Notes under the pieces: model-generated
Told to the model about the DNA's origin: nothing
Seen by the model: only the letters and a program-made list of their open reading frames with translations
The model's database searches: none
DNA from: Marinobacterium rhizophilum DSM 18822
Lineage (GTDB): Bacteria; Pseudomonadota; Gammaproteobacteria; Pseudomonadales; Balneatricaceae
Assembly: GCF_000378045.1 (NCBI RefSeq)
Contig: NZ_KB899092.1
Location: 191,236 to 255,235, forward strand
Reading direction: 5' to 3'
DNA length: 64,000 bases
Translations under genes and position numbers: made by a program
Shown: positions 43,672 through 53,325 of the stretch, one piece after another
How positions within the stretch are numbered: the stretch's first letter is position 1
How the letters are laid out: every line of letters begins with the position of its first letter

Positions 43672-44883
43672 ATGAAAACAAACATAGTATCCGAGTTCAA
43701 ACAGAGCGCCCGCGGGCAGGAAGCCGAGGCTATTCTGCGCAGCTGCGTGCACTGCGGTTTTTGCACGGCGACCTGCCCGACCTACCAGGAGCTGAATGAC
43801 GAGCGTGACGGTCCGCGTGGGCGTATCTACCTGATCAAGCAGTTGCTGGAGGAGGGCACGGTCACCGAGAAAACCCGCACCCATCTGGATCGCTGCCTGA
43901 CGTGTCGCAGCTGTGAGACGACCTGTCCGTCGGGCGTTCAATACGGACGGCTGGTGGATATCGGCCGCGCCATCGTGGACGAAAAACTTGAGCGCCCACG
44001 GGCTCAGCGCTTGCTGCGCTGGGGGCTGCGCAAGGTGCTGCCGTATCCGGATCGGTTCGGACCGCTGCTGCGCCTTGGACAGAGTGTAAAACCGTTGTTG
44101 CCGGCAGCGGTCAAGGCAAAACTGCCGCCACGGCGCCAGGCCAGCCCCTGGCCGACCAGCAGCCATCCCCGGGTCATGCTGGCCCTGGCCGGCTGTGCCC
44201 AGCCGGCAGCGGCACCGAACACCAATGCGGCAGCGGCGCGGGTGCTGGATCGTTTGGGGATCACCCTGGTGGAAGCCCCCCGGGCCGGCTGTTGCGGGGC
44301 GGTGAGCTACCATTTGTCGGCACAGGATGAGGGGCTGGATTTCATGCGCCGCAATATCGATGCCTGGTGGCCGGCGATTGAGGCTGGCGCCGAGGCCATC
44401 GTCATGACCGCATCCGGTTGTGGCGCCATGGTGCAGGAGTACGGACACCTGTTGCGCTCTGACCCGGCCTACGCTGAGAAGGCGCGCCGCGTCAGCGAGC
44501 TGACGCGGGACCTGGGGGAGGTGCTGTTACAGGAAGACCTCTCGGCGCTGGGGGCCAATGGAAAAGACGCAGGCAAGGTGGCGTTCCATTGCCCCTGCAC
44601 GCTGCAGCACGCCATGAAGCAGAGTGGTGTGGTGGAACAGGTATTGGAGAAGGCCGGCATAGAACTGGCCAAAACCCGGGACAAGCACCTGTGCTGCGGC
44701 TCCGCCGGCACCTATTCGATCCTGCAGCCGGAAATGAGCCAGAAGCTGCTGAAGAACAAGCTCGAGGCGCTGACCGGCGATGATCCCAAACGGATCGTCA
44801 CGGCCAATATCGGCTGCCAGCTGCATCTGGAATCCAAGGCGGACCGTCCGGTTCAGCACTGGATCGAACTGCTGGATCGCTAG
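43672..44883 (+). CDS. glcF: Glycolate oxidase iron-sulfur subunit GlcF
   Basis: This 403-residue protein has two N-terminal 4Fe-4S motifs, CVHCGFCTATCP and CLTCRSCETTCP (about residues 24-90), followed by two cysteine-rich CCG domains (GCCGAVSYH and LCCGSAGTYSILQ). It carries electrons from GlcDE to the respiratory chain. It ends the plus-strand operon. The last 91 bases are almost duplicated about 225 bases downstream (see the relic). Confidence 0.95.
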   Translation: MKTNIVSEFKQSARGQEAEAILRSCVHCGFCTATCPTYQELNDERDGPRGRIYLIKQLLEEGTVTEKTRTHLDRCLTCRSCETTCPSGVQYGRLVDIGRAIVDEKLERPRAQRLLRWGLRKVLPYPDRFGPLLRLGQSVKPLLPAAVKAKLPPRRQASPWPTSSHPRVMLALAGCAQPAAAPNTNAAAARVLDRLGITLVEAPRAGCCGAVSYHLSAQDEGLDFMRRNIDAWWPAIEAGAEAIVMTASGCGAMVQEYGHLLRSDPAYAEKARRVSELTRDLGEVLLQEDLSALGANGKDAGKVAFHCPCTLQHAMKQSGVVEQVLEKAGIELAKTRDKHLCCGSAGTYSILQPEMSQKLLKNKLEALTGDDPKRIVTANIGCQLHLESKADRPVQHWIELLDR

Positions 44884-44904
44884 CGGGCCTAGGGTTTATG
44901 GTCA

Positions 44905-45109
44905 GGCGGCAGGTAGGCACTGGGAATATCCATGCTGCTGCCGATCATGAGCGAGCAATACTGCCAAACAAACTTAAGGCCTTGACCGGGTACTCTTTAT
45001 CAAAAAGACGCGCGAACGGATCGTAACGGCCAATATCGGCTGCCAGCTGCATCTGGAATCCAAGGCGGACCGTCCGGTGCAGCACTGGATCGAACTGCTG
45101 GATCGCTGA
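44905..45109 (+). pseudogene. 3'-terminal relic of a second glcF
   Basis: Positions 45017-45107 match 44791-44881 of glcF at all but two bases. Further left the match is looser but still clear: ATGAGC...AAACTTAAGGCCTTGACCGG against ATGAGC...AAGCTCGAGGCGCTGACCGG, and GGCAC...ATCC before that, with a one-base deletion and other indels that break the frame. No start or iron-sulfur motifs remain. It mirrors the garR relic at the other end of the island. Confidence 0.85.
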
Positions 45110-45116
45110 GATCCGG

Positions 45117-45222
45117 CTGTTTCCCACAGCTGCGCTGCGGATGTCGGAACTCGCTACGCTCATTTCCAACCTACGGGTTGCAGTTTGTAGGCTGGAATGA
45201 GCCTGCGAATTCCGGGAAACAG
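45117..45222. repeat. REP-like imperfect palindrome
   Basis: Outer arms CTGTTTCCC/GGGAAACAG are exact. Inner arms CGGAACTCGCTACGCTCATT (45145) and AATGAGCCTGCGAATTCCG (45195-45214) pair with few mismatches and continue into CCTAC/GTAGG around a 12-base loop. The sequence type GTAGG-TGGAATGAGC-GCGAATTCCG is a familiar dispersed palindrome of gammaproteobacteria. Confidence 0.7.
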
Positions 45223-45368
45223 GGGGCAGCGATGTGGGCATTTGGGTGATAAACTGGCGCCCATTGAGTCTGCCGGCTCCCGCTGATTGCACCTGTGATG
45301 TGGGATAGCCTTCTTGGGAGAACCGGCAGTTTGTGTGGCGCAGGCCTTCTGCAAGGATTCCAGAACCC

Positions 45369-46202
45369 ATGAACGACAGTCCGAATGACGGGCCCAAAGC
45401 CGGCAAGAAAACCTCCTCCAGCGCGGTACAGGTACAGTCCCTGACCCGCGCTCTGCTGCTCCTTAAACGCATATCCTCCTCCGACATCGGGCTGAATCTG
45501 ACAGAGCTGGCCGGTGATCTGGGTCTAGCCCCCTCTACTGCGCACCGCCTGCTCAACAGTATGCGCCAACTGGACTTTGTCGATTTCGATGAGCAGTCCG
45601 GGCTCTGGTCAGTGGGCGTTACGGCGTTTTCGGTGGGCAGCGCCTACCTGAAGAAACGCGATTTCGTGGCCGAGGCCCGGGCGCACATGAAACGCCTGGT
45701 GGCAGAAACCGGTGAGACTTCGAACCTCGCAATTCTGGACGGCTTTAACCATGTGTTTGTCGGCCAGGTGGAATGCAACGAAGTCATGCGCATGGTGGTG
45801 CAGATCGGCAGCCGCGGCACCTTGCACGCAGCCGGTGTCGGCAAGGCGCTGCTGTCGGGCCTTAGCGATGCGGAAGTCACCAACATCATCAACCATACCG
45901 GGCTTGCGTCCCTGACGCAGAAGACCATCACCACCCCGGCGGCTTTTATGGAAGAGCTGCGCAGGATTCGGCAACAGGGCTATGCCGTTGATGATGAGGA
46001 ACAGGTGTCAGGCCTGCGCTGCATCGCGGCCAATATCTATGACGAGAATGCAGAAGTCATTGCCGCGGTGTCCATCTCCGGGCCGTCCGTGCGTGTCGGT
46101 ACCGATCGGCTGGATCATTACAGCGCGGCGGTGATGCGCGCCGCCGATGCGATTACCCGCGCCATCGGTGGCACCCGTCCGGCACAGCGTGTATCAGCCT
46201 GA
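45369..46202 (+). CDS. IclR family regulator
   Basis: This 277-residue regulator has a winged helix (about residues 20-85: VQSLTRALLLLKRISSSDIGLNLTELAGDLGLAPSTAHRLLNSMRQLDFVDF) and a GAF-like effector domain (about residues 100-265: GSRGTLHAAGVGKALLSGL...GLRCIAANIYDENAEVIAAVSISGPSVRV). Related AllR/GclR-type members sense glyoxylate, and candidate sites of this class precede gcl. The ATG at 45369 gives a typical polar N-terminal tail. lrgA follows by about 50 bases on the same strand. Confidence 0.9.
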   Translation: MNDSPNDGPKAGKKTSSSAVQVQSLTRALLLLKRISSSDIGLNLTELAGDLGLAPSTAHRLLNSMRQLDFVDFDEQSGLWSVGVTAFSVGSAYLKKRDFVAEARAHMKRLVAETGETSNLAILDGFNHVFVGQVECNEVMRMVVQIGSRGTLHAAGVGKALLSGLSDAEVTNIINHTGLASLTQKTITTPAAFMEELRRIRQQGYAVDDEEQVSGLRCIAANIYDENAEVIAAVSISGPSVRVGTDRLDHYSAAVMRAADAITRAIGGTRPAQRVSA

Positions 46203-46255
46203 TAGGGCGCTAAAAACATCCTCAGGTTAAACAAGGCATAGCAAAGGACGGATTC

Positions 46256-46624
46256 ATGCTCGGTGCATTGACACTGATTATTGGCCTGCAGGTACTGGGC
46301 ACCCTACTGGCCGAGCTATTGGCGTTGCCCGTACCGGGGCCGGTGGTCGGCATGGTGCTGTTCTTGCTGGTGCTGGCCGTGATGCGGGGCCACTGGCAGG
46401 AGCTGGAGCAGGTTAACAATTTCTTTCTGGCCAACCTGTCGTTACTGTTTGTGCCGGCGGCCGTTGGTATAGTGAGTCATCTGGATCTGGTGAGTCCCAT
46501 TCTGGGGCGGCTGGTGCTGGTGCTGGTGGTGAGCCTGCTGGCAGGCCTGGTGGTTGCATCCTGGGTATTTGCTCGCCTGGCGCGCCGTTTCACGCCCGCG
46601 CGGGAAGAGGAGTTACTGCCATGA
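46256..46624 (+). CDS. lrgA: CidA/LrgA family membrane protein
   Basis: This 122-residue protein has four membrane helices, with LGALTLIIGLQVLGTLLAELLALPVPGPVVGMVLFLLVLAV and FLANLSLLFVPAAVGIVSHLDLV typical of LrgA. Originally named holin-like; plant PLGG1 (a fusion of LrgA and LrgB types) carries glycolate and glycerate, and bacterial pairs carry small organic acids. Next to glycolate genes a transport role is more likely than lysis. The end overlaps lrgB by four bases. Confidence 0.88.
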   Translation: MLGALTLIIGLQVLGTLLAELLALPVPGPVVGMVLFLLVLAVMRGHWQELEQVNNFFLANLSLLFVPAAVGIVSHLDLVSPILGRLVLVLVVSLLAGLVVASWVFARLARRFTPAREEELLP

Positions 46625-47340
46625 ATGCAGATTTCGGGCAATTCTGGGTGTATCTAGGGCGCGATCCGCTGGCCTGGCTGCTCATTACGCTGGCCGCCTT
46701 TGTGCTGTCACGCGCGCTGTATGAGCGGGCAGGGCAGACCGCGTTTTTAAACCCCATGGCGCTCACCGTGTGCCAACTGGTTCTGTTGCTCAGTATCACC
46801 GGGGTGAGCTATGACGAGTATTTCGCCGGCGCACAGTTTATCCACGTGTTGCTCGGTCCTGCAGTGGTCTGTCTGGCGCTGCCGATCTGGCAATACCGGC
46901 GCAGCATCAGACGCAGTCTGCCGGCGCTGATTCCGGCGCTTGTGGCCGGCTCGCTGGTCTCGGTGCTGAGCGCCGTCGGGCTGGGCTGGGCGCTGGGGCT
47001 CGACAGTACCATTTTGCTGACCCTGGTACCCAAATCAGCCACCGCACCGGTGGCCATGGGCATTGCTCAGGATCTGGGCGGCATTCCGGAGCTGGCCGCT
47101 GTGCTGTGTGCCATAACCGGTATTTTTGGTGCCATTATCGGCGTACCGCTGATGACGCGCCTGGGTGTGCGTGATGCGCGGGCCCAGGGGCTGGCCATGG
47201 GGGTTACCTCCCATGGCATTGGGACTGCCGCGGCTTTCCAGGTTAACAGTGTCATGGGGGTCTACAGCTCTATCGGCATGGCGCTGAATGCGATGCTCAC
47301 GGCGATACTGGCGGGTACCCTGCTCGTGGTCTGGCTGTAG
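46621..47340 (+). CDS. lrgB: CidB/LrgB family membrane protein
   Basis: This 239-residue polytopic partner of LrgA has the conserved LLGPAVVCLALPIWQYRRSIRR, LTLVPKSATAPVAMGIAQDLGGIPELAAVLCAITGIFGAIIG and VTSHGIGTAAAFQ. The pair probably works as one organic-acid carrier or exporter (see lrgA). The ATGA overlap implies equal expression. Confidence 0.9.
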   Translation: MNADFGQFWVYLGRDPLAWLLITLAAFVLSRALYERAGQTAFLNPMALTVCQLVLLLSITGVSYDEYFAGAQFIHVLLGPAVVCLALPIWQYRRSIRRSLPALIPALVAGSLVSVLSAVGLGWALGLDSTILLTLVPKSATAPVAMGIAQDLGGIPELAAVLCAITGIFGAIIGVPLMTRLGVRDARAQGLAMGVTSHGIGTAAAFQVNSVMGVYSSIGMALNAMLTAILAGTLLVVWL

Positions 47341-47539
47341 CGGCGGGCTTTACATAGGCTGTTTGCGCGTTCAATCGCGACAGCAAAAGCGTGATCCTCG
47401 ATACCAATATCGCGCAGGGCGTCAAGACGGCGCGCTGACGGGCCCGTGCAATGAGGGTATCGCAAGCTTGCGCCCCGGTCGCATGGACCCGATTGACCTG
47501 GGCCACATGACGTCGTTAGCAAGACCGGCCGCTGCGAAA
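47341..47539. other. Intergenic stretch before the DctM relic
   Basis: About 200 bases with no recognisable gene. A minus-strand frame across it has no ribosome site or family match. Given the decayed gene that follows, it is probably also degraded DNA. Confidence 0.4.
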
Positions 47540-47873
47540 TTCGTGCAAGCCATTACCTCATCCGCGTGCCGGCGGGTATCTCCGACTGGCTGCTATCGGC
47601 AAACCTCACCCCGCTAAGCCTTATCCTGGTGATCATCCTCGTCATGGGCATATGCCTGGACCTGATTGGGATTATCCTGATGTTCACATTGATATTTTTT
47701 GTCGCCGGGCAGTTGTCGCGCCGACGGTGGCGATGAATTTGCGTGTGTTCAAGGGCATTACGGATGAACCGCTGTCAGAGGTTATAAGGGGGCCTATCCT
47801 TAAATTGTCACGCTGTATTCGGTCTGGCTGTGCTGGTTGCGTGCTTCGGGCTAGCGACTGTGCATTCGTACGG
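47540..47873 (+). pseudogene. Decayed TRAP large permease (DctM) relic
   Basis: One frame reads SHYLIRVPAGISDWLLSAN and then LTPLSLILVIILVMGICLDLIG, the pattern of an inner DctM helix. After a stop the text NLRVFKGITDEPLSEVIRG resumes, a typical DctM C-terminal loop, and after a shift of frame VFGLAVLVACFGLATVHSYG, the last helix. About 60 residues between are deleted. It differs from both intact DctM genes, so it is from a third TRAP system. Confidence 0.75.
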
Positions 47874-47935
47874 TGCCGGTTACGGGCTCTGGTCCTGTCG
47901 CCCGGTAAAGTACCCGAAATCTGGAGGGTAAGAAG

Positions 47936-49030
47936 ATGACTGATCTGTTTGAAAATCCCGCTGGCCTCTGCGGTTTCGAATTTGTCGAATTTGCCGGGCC
48001 CGACCCCGAAAAGGTTGCCGAAGTGTTTCGGCTGCTCGGCTTCACGAAGGTGGCGCGTCACCGCTCCAAGCAGGTGGATCTGTATCGCCAGGGCGGCATC
48101 AACTTCATCCTCAACCGGGAGAAGAAAAGCCTGGCCGACTACTTTGCCCAGGAGCATGGCCCCTCGGCCTGCGGCCTTGGCTTTCGAGTGCGCAATGCGC
48201 AGCAGGCTTACAAATACGTGCTCGACAAGGGCGCGCAGCCGCTGGAGATCCCGACCGGCCCGATGGAGCTGCGGCTGCCGGCCATCAAGGGCATCGGTGG
48301 CGCTCCGGTCTATCTGATCGACCGCTTCGACGAGGGGTTGTCGATCTACGATATCGACTTCGAGTTTCTCGACGGCGTGGAGCGGCATCCCGAAGGCTGC
48401 GGCTTCTACGAGATCGATCACCTGACCCATAATGTCTACCGCGGGCGCATGGCCTACTGGGCCGATTACTACACGCGTCTGTTCAACTTCCGTGAAATCC
48501 GCTACTTCGATATCAAGGGCGAATACACGGGGCTTACCTCCAAGGCCATGACGGCGCCGGACGGCAAGATCCGCATTCCGCTGAACGAGGAGGCGTCCGG
48601 CGGCCACGGTCAGATCGAGGAGTTCCTGATGCAGTTCAATGGCGAAGGCATTCAGCACATCGCTCTGCGCTGCAACGACCTGCCGGCCTGTGTTGACCGC
48701 CTGCGCGAGCGGGGCGTGCCGCTGATGACTGCCCCCCCCGAGACCTATTACGAGATGCTCGAAGAGCGCCTGCCGGGCCACGGAGAGCCGGTGGATGAAC
48801 TGAAGGCGCGGGGCATCCTGCTGGATGGCACCACCGAAGGCGGCACACCGAAGCTGTTGCTGCAGATCTTCTCCAACACCCTGCTGGGGCCGGTATTCTT
48901 CGAGTTTATTGAGCGCAAGCTGGACGATGGCTTCGGCGAAGGCAACTTCAAGGCGCTGTTTGAATCGATCGAGCGCGACCAGATCCAGCGCGGCGTGCTA
49001 AAAGGCGACAAATTAGAAGGCGACAAATAG
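47936..49030 (+). CDS. hppD: 4-hydroxyphenylpyruvate dioxygenase
   Basis: This 364-residue Fe(II) dioxygenase of tyrosine breakdown makes homogentisate. The vicinal-oxygen-chelate domains carry the metal ligands His in [15 protein letters not shown], His in [11 protein letters not shown] and Glu in [10 protein letters not shown]; the ending [18 protein letters not shown] is the usual C-terminal lid. No homogentisate dioxygenase gene lies nearby. GGAGGG precedes the ATG by about ten bases. Confidence 0.95.
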   Translation: MTDLFENPAGLCGFEFVEFAGPDPEKVAEVFRLLGFTKVARHRSKQVDLYRQGGINFILNREKKSLADYFAQEHGPSACGLGFRVRNAQQAYKYVLDKGAQPLEIPTGPMELRLPAIKGIGGAPVYLIDRFDEGLSIYDIDFEFLDGVERHPEGCGFYEIDHLTHNVYRGRMAYWADYYTRLFNFREIRYFDIKGEYTGLTSKAMTAPDGKIRIPLNEEASGGHGQIEEFLMQFNGEGIQHIALRCNDLPACVDRLRERGVPLMTAPPETYYEMLEERLPGHGEPVDELKARGILLDGTTEGGTPKLLLQIFSNTLLGPVFFEFIERKLDDGFGEGNFKALFESIERDQIQRGVLKGDKLEGDK

Positions 49031-49128
49031 AATCCGCTGCAACACCCTGCCCGACAGGTACAGTACAATTCTTTTTCAGCGCCCGGCCCCCGTGCCGTGG
49101 CGCTGATCTTTTTTATAAGGAGCTCAGA

Positions 49129-49653
49129 ATGGCGATCTATCAGTACGACGGTCAGGTGCCGGACATTCACGACGACAGCTATGTGGCGGATCAGGCCACG
49201 GTGATTGGCAAGGTGATCTTGCGCCAGGGCGCCAGTGTCTGGCCCCAGGCGGTGCTGCGCGGTGATAACGAGACCATCGAGATCGGTGTCGGCAGCAATG
49301 TACAGGAAGGCGCGGTGTTTCATACGGACATGGGTTTTCCGCTGACCCTGGCTGCGAATGTGACCGTTGGCCACCAGGCCATGTTGCACGGCTGCACGGT
49401 GGGCGAAGGTTCCCTCATCGGCATTCAGGCGGTGGTGCTCAATGGCGCAGTGATTGGCAAGAACTGCCTGGTGGGGGCAGGGGCACTGGTCACCGAAGGC
49501 AAGGTCTTTCCGGATAACAGCCTGATTATCGGCAGCCCGGCCAAGGTTGTCAGGCAGCTTGACGAGGCAACCATCGCCGGCCTGCGCGCCAGTGCCGAGC
49601 ACTACGTCGAACGGGCGAGACAACACAAGACAACTCTCAAGCGGATCGACTAG
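49129..49653 (+). CDS. Gamma-class carbonic anhydrase-like protein (YrdA type)
   Basis: This 174-residue left-handed beta-helix protein has hexapeptide repeats (about residues 15-140) and the zinc histidines in FHTDMGFPL and [13 protein letters not shown]. YrdA/CaiE-type members are called carbonic anhydrases but many have weak or no activity. A GGAG ribosome site precedes the start. A stem CTCAAGCG/CGCTTGAG spans its stop codon. Confidence 0.88.
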   Translation: MAIYQYDGQVPDIHDDSYVADQATVIGKVILRQGASVWPQAVLRGDNETIEIGVGSNVQEGAVFHTDMGFPLTLAANVTVGHQAMLHGCTVGEGSLIGIQAVVLNGAVIGKNCLVGAGALVTEGKVFPDNSLIIGSPAKVVRQLDEATIAGLRASAEHYVERARQHKTTLKRID

Positions 49654-49664
49654 ACGCGCTTGAG
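49636..49664. terminator. Hairpin shared by convergent genes
   Basis: CTCAAGCG and CGCTTGAG around a 13-base loop, overlapping the stop of the carbonic anhydrase gene and close to the kdgK stop on the other strand. Only short T runs follow on either side. Confidence 0.45.
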
Positions 49665-49713
49665 GGTTTGCCCTGCGGAGCTTTTTGCTTCTGGATAGGC
49701 GGTCAGTGAGTCA

Positions 49714-50640
49714 CTAAGCGGTCAGTGTCGGCAGAACCGCATCGCTGGGCAGGATGGCGCCGCGATGCTGGATAACCTGGGCGGCCAGACGGTGTGCCAG
49801 GCGGGCACTGGCTTGTGGCGCCAGGCCCGACAGTCTCCCGGCCAGGTAGCCGGCATTAAAGGAGTCGCCGGCACCGGTGGTATCCACCGGCTTGATGCCA
49901 ATCTCGGCGGGGACACTGAGTCGATCGGTCGAGATCAGGCATCCTTCGCTACCCTGCTTGATCAGGACTTCGGCAGCGCCGAGTGCCTGCCAGTGCGCGA
50001 TCACCTGGTCGGCATCGTCCAGGCCGTGCAGCAGATGCTCGTCATCCAGGGTGGTAAGTACCGTTGCATGACAGGCGGCGATCTCGGCCATGGCCGCGGC
50101 GGCCTCTGTCGCGGATGACCAGAGCGCCGGTCGGTAGTTGGGATCAAAGACGATGCGTGCCTGGCTGCGGCGCAGCATGTCCATCAGGCGCTGACGTGCA
50201 TCCGGCGCCAGGATGGCCAGGGATATACCCGACAGATACAGCACATCATAGTTGGCAAGGGCGTCAAGCAGCGCCGTGCCGGCGGCACCGTCGAACATCG
50301 ACCGCGCGGCTGACTGTTGGCGCCAGTACTGAAACCAGCGCTCGCCGCTATCATCGTTCTCCACCATGTAAAGGCCCGGAGAGCGGCCCGCCAGGATCGA
50401 TATCAATCGGGTATCCAGACCACTGCTCTGAAATTGCGCCAGCATGCGCTGGCTAAGGCGATCATCACCCAGGGCGGTGATGTAGCTGACGTGGGCGCGG
50501 GACCCCAGCAGTTGCTTGAGGTAATAGGCGGTGTTGTAGCTGTCGCCGGCAAAGCCCTGGCGATACAGGCCATCCCCGGCGGGGGCCAGCTCCACCATGC
50601 ATTCGCCGATACAGGCGACAGAGGGCAGGCTCGTCGTCAT
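49714..50640 (-). CDS. kdgK: 2-keto-3-deoxygluconate kinase
   Basis: This 308-residue PfkB-family kinase phosphorylates KDG to KDPG. It has [35 protein letters not shown] at the N-terminus and the anion hole/catalytic Asp in [19 protein letters not shown] (about residue 255). It is last in the minus-strand operon; its ATG overlaps the uxuA stop. The KDPG aldolase needed next is not in the window. Confidence 0.92.
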   Translation of the reverse strand: MTTSLPSVACIGECMVELAPAGDGLYRQGFAGDSYNTAYYLKQLLGSRAHVSYITALGDDRLSQRMLAQFQSSGLDTRLISILAGRSPGLYMVENDDSGERWFQYWRQQSAARSMFDGAAGTALLDALANYDVLYLSGISLAILAPDARQRLMDMLRRSQARIVFDPNYRPALWSSATEAAAAMAEIAACHATVLTTLDDEHLLHGLDDADQVIAHWQALGAAEVLIKQGSEGCLISTDRLSVPAEIGIKPVDTTGAGDSFNAGYLAGRLSGLAPQASARLAHRLAAQVIQHRGAILPSDAVLPTLTA

Positions 50641-51830
50641 GGCTGCCGGCTCCCAAGTACATAGCGCTTGATGGCCAGTTCCGCACCGCGCAGTTCTGCC
50701 AGGCCTTTCATGCGGCCCAGCGCCGAGTAACCCGGTTTAACGGCTTTTCTCAGGTCGTCCATGATCTGGTGTCCGTGGTCGGGCCGCATGGGAATAGCGG
50801 GCAGGTCGCCGGCCTGTTCACGGCGCTGTTCTTCTTCCAGCAGGATGCGGATCACATCGATCAGGTTGGCGTCCCCAGCCAGGTGCGAGGCTTCATGGAA
50901 GCTGCCTGGCGTCGCTTCCCGTTCGGTGGAACGCAGATGGGTAAAGTAGATGCGATCGGCGAAGGTGCTGGCCATGGCGCAGAGGTCGTTGTCTGCCCGT
51001 ACACCGTAGGAACCGGTGCAAAAGGTAATACCGTTGGCCTGGGAGGGCACCTGTTCGATAAGCCACTGCACGTCTTCGCGGTTCGAGACGATGCGCGGCA
51101 GGCCGAGGATGGGTCGGGGCGGATCATCGGGGTGAATCGCCAGGCGCATGCCGCATTCTTCGGCTACCGGGATGATGGCTTGCAGGAAGAGCCTGAGATG
51201 CTCACGCAGCCTGTCCTTGTCGATATCCTGGTAGGCCGTCAGGGCATGCTGGAAGTCGTCCAGGGTATAGCTTTCTTCGGCCCCCGGCAGGCCGGCGATG
51301 ATGGTGGCCACCAGCTTGCTGTGACCGTCGGGCGACAGACTTTCCAGGTAGGCGCGTGCGGCGGCCTGCTCATCGGCACTGTAACTGGCCTCAGCGCCCG
51401 GGCGTTTGAGAATATACAGTTCAAAGGCGGCAAAGGCGATCTGGTCAAACCGCAGGGCGCGGGAGCCGTCGGGCAGCTCGTAGGCCAGATCGGTGCGTGT
51501 CCAGTCGAGCATGGGCATGAAGTTGTAACACACGGTGCTGATGCCACAGGCCGCCAGATTGCGCATACTTTGCTGATAGGCGGCAATGTACTGGGCATAG
51601 TTGCCGCAGCGTCGCTTGATGTCTTCGTGGACCGGAATGCTCTCCACCACGGACCATTGCAGACCCGCCGCCTCGATCATGGCCTTGCGGGCCTGGATGG
51701 CCTCCAGCGGCCAGACGTCGCCGTTGGGAATCTCATGCAGTGCGGTCACGATGCCGGTTGCGCCCGCCTGGCGGATGTCGCTAAGGGTAATGTCGTCACT
51801 GGGTCCGAACCAGCGCCAGGTATGTTCCAT
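50637..51830 (-). CDS. uxuA: Mannonate dehydratase UxuA
   Basis: This 397-residue TIM-barrel metalloenzyme dehydrates D-mannonate to KDG. Family marks are [85 protein letters not shown] and HLRSTERE. It is unrelated in sequence to the ManD enzyme at the start of the same operon, which catalyses the same type of reaction. It lies 11 bases after uxuB. Confidence 0.95.
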   Translation of the reverse strand: MEHTWRWFGPSDDITLSDIRQAGATGIVTALHEIPNGDVWPLEAIQARKAMIEAAGLQWSVVESIPVHEDIKRRCGNYAQYIAAYQQSMRNLAACGISTVCYNFMPMLDWTRTDLAYELPDGSRALRFDQIAFAAFELYILKRPGAEASYSADEQAAARAYLESLSPDGHSKLVATIIAGLPGAEESYTLDDFQHALTAYQDIDKDRLREHLRLFLQAIIPVAEECGMRLAIHPDDPPRPILGLPRIVSNREDVQWLIEQVPSQANGITFCTGSYGVRADNDLCAMASTFADRIYFTHLRSTEREATPGSFHEASHLAGDANLIDVIRILLEEEQRREQAGDLPAIPMRPDHGHQIMDDLRKAVKPGYSALGRMKGLAELRGAELAIKRYVLGSRQP

Positions 51831-51841
51831 GTTGTGATCCT

Positions 51842-53299
51842 TTAATCGGAATGTGCGGTCAGCTGCTTGAGCAGTTCGGGCAGGGGGCCCTGCTGCAGAG
51901 CGCTATAGGCATGGCTCAGAGCCTCCTGAAACCGGCTGTTGGCTGCGAGCGCGGGGGCAAAGATATCGTCCTGGGCCAGGAAGGCAGCGAGCAGCTCCTG
52001 CGGCTGGTCACGATGGCTTTCAGCCAGTGCCAGAAGCCGCGGGGCCAGCGGGTCATTGAGTTCGCGCCGCTCGCTCTGGGCCTGCTGCACGTGGTTTATC
52101 CAGGCGGCAATGCCAAGCGCCGTACAGGCAATAGGCCGATGCGTGTCGAGCAGGACCTGGCAGCCATCGAGCCAGCGCTGGGGCAGCTTTTGCGAACCGT
52201 CCATGGCGATCTGGTGCAGCTGATGCTGCAGGCTGTCATTGGCGAAGCGCTGCAGCAACCGCGTTGCGTAGGCCTGCAGTTCTGCCGGGTCAATACCCTG
52301 CAGCGTGGGTACGGCTTCGTGCAGCATATAGTGATGCAGAAAGTTGCGTATCGCGGGGTCTTGCATGGCCTGGGCCACGGTCCGGTACCCGGCCAGCGGG
52401 CCCAGATAGGCCAGCAGCGAGTGGCTGCCGTTGAGCATGCGCAGTTTCATGGTTTCAAAAGGCGTTACATCGTCCACCATCTGTACGCCCACGCATTCCC
52501 ACTCGGGGCGCCCAAGGCTGAAGTTGTCTTCCACCACCCACTGACTGAAGGACTCGCAAATCACTGCTGTCGGCTCCGTGCAGTCGAGTTCCCGTGCCAG
52601 GCGCGCAAAGTCCTCAGGGGTCATGGCCGGTACGATACGGTCCACCATCGAACCCGGGAAGCAGACGTGGGTCTTGATCCAGTCGTGCAGCTCGGGGTCT
52701 TGCCGGCTGGCCAGGGCAAGCACGGCGGCCCGGGTACGGCGGCCGTTATGGGGCATGTTGTCGCAGGACAGCACCGTAAAGGGCGCGATACCCGCCAGGC
52801 GCCGCCGCCGCAGAGCTTCAAGCAGCAATCCCGGTGCGGTTTTGGGGCTCTGGGGCCGGGCCAGGTCGTGCTGGATAGCCGGATCATCCAGGCGCAACCG
52901 CGCCACACTGGGTTCCAGGTAGTAGCCCTTTTCCGTGATGGTCAGGGTGACGATACGGGTGTCGGGTGCCGCCAGGCGTTGTAACAGTGTCTCGCGCCCG
53001 GCGTCAGACCCCGCGAACAGGGCTTCTTGAATGGCGCGGATTTCGCGTACGCAGGCCTGTTCGCGGCTGCGGTATTCCACCACCGGGTAGCGGTACTCTG
53101 CTGCACTGAGCTGGTCAACCAGGGTCTGGTTGGCGCGAATATTGGCACTGCAAATGCCCCAGTCGCCCCCTTTTAGCGCCAGGTACTGCTCCAGGTACAC
53201 CGCCTGGTGGGCGCGGTGAAAAGCGCCGAGTCCCAGGTGGACGATGCCCGTTGCCGTGGAATCGGTAGCGCGGCTGCTTGCGATGCGTTCAATCTGCAT
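51842..53299 (-). CDS. uxuB: Mannitol dehydrogenase family, D-fructuronate/mannonate oxidoreductase
   Basis: This 485-residue polyol dehydrogenase has the NAD-binding [23 protein letters not shown], the long C-terminal helical domain with [22 protein letters not shown], and [28 protein letters not shown] with the catalytic Lys in the family pattern. By context it reduces fructuronate to mannonate. Other members act on mannitol, altronate or arabinitol, so specificity rests on its neighbours uxuA and kdgK. Confidence 0.88.
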   Translation of the reverse strand: MQIERIASSRATDSTATGIVHLGLGAFHRAHQAVYLEQYLALKGGDWGICSANIRANQTLVDQLSAAEYRYPVVEYRSREQACVREIRAIQEALFAGSDAGRETLLQRLAAPDTRIVTLTITEKGYYLEPSVARLRLDDPAIQHDLARPQSPKTAPGLLLEALRRRRLAGIAPFTVLSCDNMPHNGRRTRAAVLALASRQDPELHDWIKTHVCFPGSMVDRIVPAMTPEDFARLARELDCTEPTAVICESFSQWVVEDNFSLGRPEWECVGVQMVDDVTPFETMKLRMLNGSHSLLAYLGPLAGYRTVAQAMQDPAIRNFLHHYMLHEAVPTLQGIDPAELQAYATRLLQRFANDSLQHQLHQIAMDGSQKLPQRWLDGCQVLLDTHRPIACTALGIAAWINHVQQAQSERRELNDPLAPRLLALAESHRDQPQELLAAFLAQDDIFAPALAANSRFQEALSHAYSALQQGPLPELLKQLTAHSD

Positions 53300-53325
53300 T
53301 TTGAATAGGTCCTGGTTTTAAATCG

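Noticed and set aside
44791-45109. Possibility that the glcF duplicate is an assembly error
   Set aside because: The left part of the relic has many substitutions and indels relative to glcF, so it is genuinely diverged DNA, not a collapsed or repeated read.
47262-47522. Minus-strand frame of 86 codons after lrgB
   Set aside because: It overlaps the end of lrgB and is probably chance reading of degraded DNA; the stretch LDALRDIGIEDHAFAVAIER looks protein-like but I could not place it.
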